Origin: SAR202 cluster bacterium Io17-Chloro-G7
Lineage (GTDB): Bacteria; Chloroflexota; Dehalococcoidia; UBA3495
Assembly (NCBI GenBank): GCA_002817055.1
Contig: MUCU01000040.1
Location: forward strand, 1 to 13,992
Length of the DNA stretch: 13,992 bases
Direction of reading: 5' to 3'
The translations under genes and the position numbers were made by a program. Under the pieces are notes generated by a model. The model was given only the letters and a program-made list of their open reading frames with translations, did not search any database and was not told the origin of the DNA. How positions within the stretch are numbered: the first letter of the stretch is position 1; every line of letters starts with the position of its first letter. This document shows positions 13,883-13,992 of this stretch, in pieces.

Positions 13883-13992
13883 ATGGTTGAGGACCTCCCA
13901 GATCCACCGCCTAAAACCAAAAGGACCTCGTTGGCACCGGTCAACAGAGGCGGTAAGATGGCGGTAATTGAGACCAAACCATCACCAACGAG
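13883..13992 (+). CDS. N-terminal fragment of an unidentified protein, runs off the window
   Basis: A frame from ATG 13883 stays open for 36 codons to the window end. The visible product is Pro- and Lys-rich (MVEDLPDPPPKTKRT, then a short Gly/Lys segment GGKMAVIETKPSP), suggesting a disordered cytoplasmic N-terminus; no signal peptide is seen. There is no Shine-Dalgarno sequence, but a -10-like box lies at leaderless spacing. Not recognised. An ATG at 13958 (in GGKM) is an alternative start. Confidence 0.4.
   Translation, partial: MVEDLPDPPPKTKRTSLAPVNRGGKMAVIETKPSPT

Noticed and set aside
1..13992. CRISPR arrays, tRNA/rRNA genes, insertion sequences or attachment sites
   Set aside because: No regularly spaced repeats, no tRNA-like cloverleaf or CCA end, and no transposase or integrase motif were seen in any frame.

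Overview
The window is a moderate-GC bacterial chromosome segment dominated by DNA-repair and housekeeping genes. There is no rRNA, tRNA, CRISPR array or recognisable insertion sequence. Several traits fit a Chloroflexota lineage, perhaps a SAR202/Dehalococcoidia-like uncultured member. These are the long helical N-terminal extension on RecG with a GGLDKFL block, the DAK2-DegV-RecG gene order, the split D-glutamate cyclase genes, a receiver-degenerate orphan response regulator, and an intergenic palindromic repeat. The taxonomic call is inference from family resemblance, not from a marker gene.

Left part (1-3491, + strand): the 3' end of ruvC is followed 3 bp later by ruvA (Holliday-junction processing). 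ruvB does not follow. In its place is a decayed type II toxin-antitoxin module: the antitoxin has an in-frame TAA and the ParE/RelE-type toxin has an N-terminal frameshift, but the ancestral GTGA overlap between them is still visible. uvrB (nucleotide excision repair) comes next.

Middle part (3536-7017): on + there is a tiny overlapping gene pair, a 79-aa DUF5678-like protein and a retropepsin-like aspartic protease-fold protein whose DTG motif reads DTR. Its stop codon overlaps, tail to tail, the stop of a minus-strand gene set. That set, in transcription order, is a DUF1445/YcsI-type putative hydro-lyase, a 215-bp gap holding two repeat elements, a DUF4392-type D-glutamate cyclase, and, 2 bp later, a DUF4268 protein with a PD-(D/E)XK-like N-terminal half. 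The first two correspond to the two halves of the animal mitochondrial enzyme DGLUCY.

Right part (7407-13992): an orphan OmpR/PhoB-type response regulator (+) with a substituted receiver lysine converges on a minus-strand cluster transcribed as fakA-like (DAK2), then fakB-like (DegV), then recG. degV and recG are coupled by a TGATG junction. FakA and FakB together would phosphorylate exogenous fatty acids, and RecG remodels stalled forks. Upstream of fakA, a divergent region carries a 17-bp tandem repeat and the start of an unidentified, possibly leaderless + strand gene that runs off the window.
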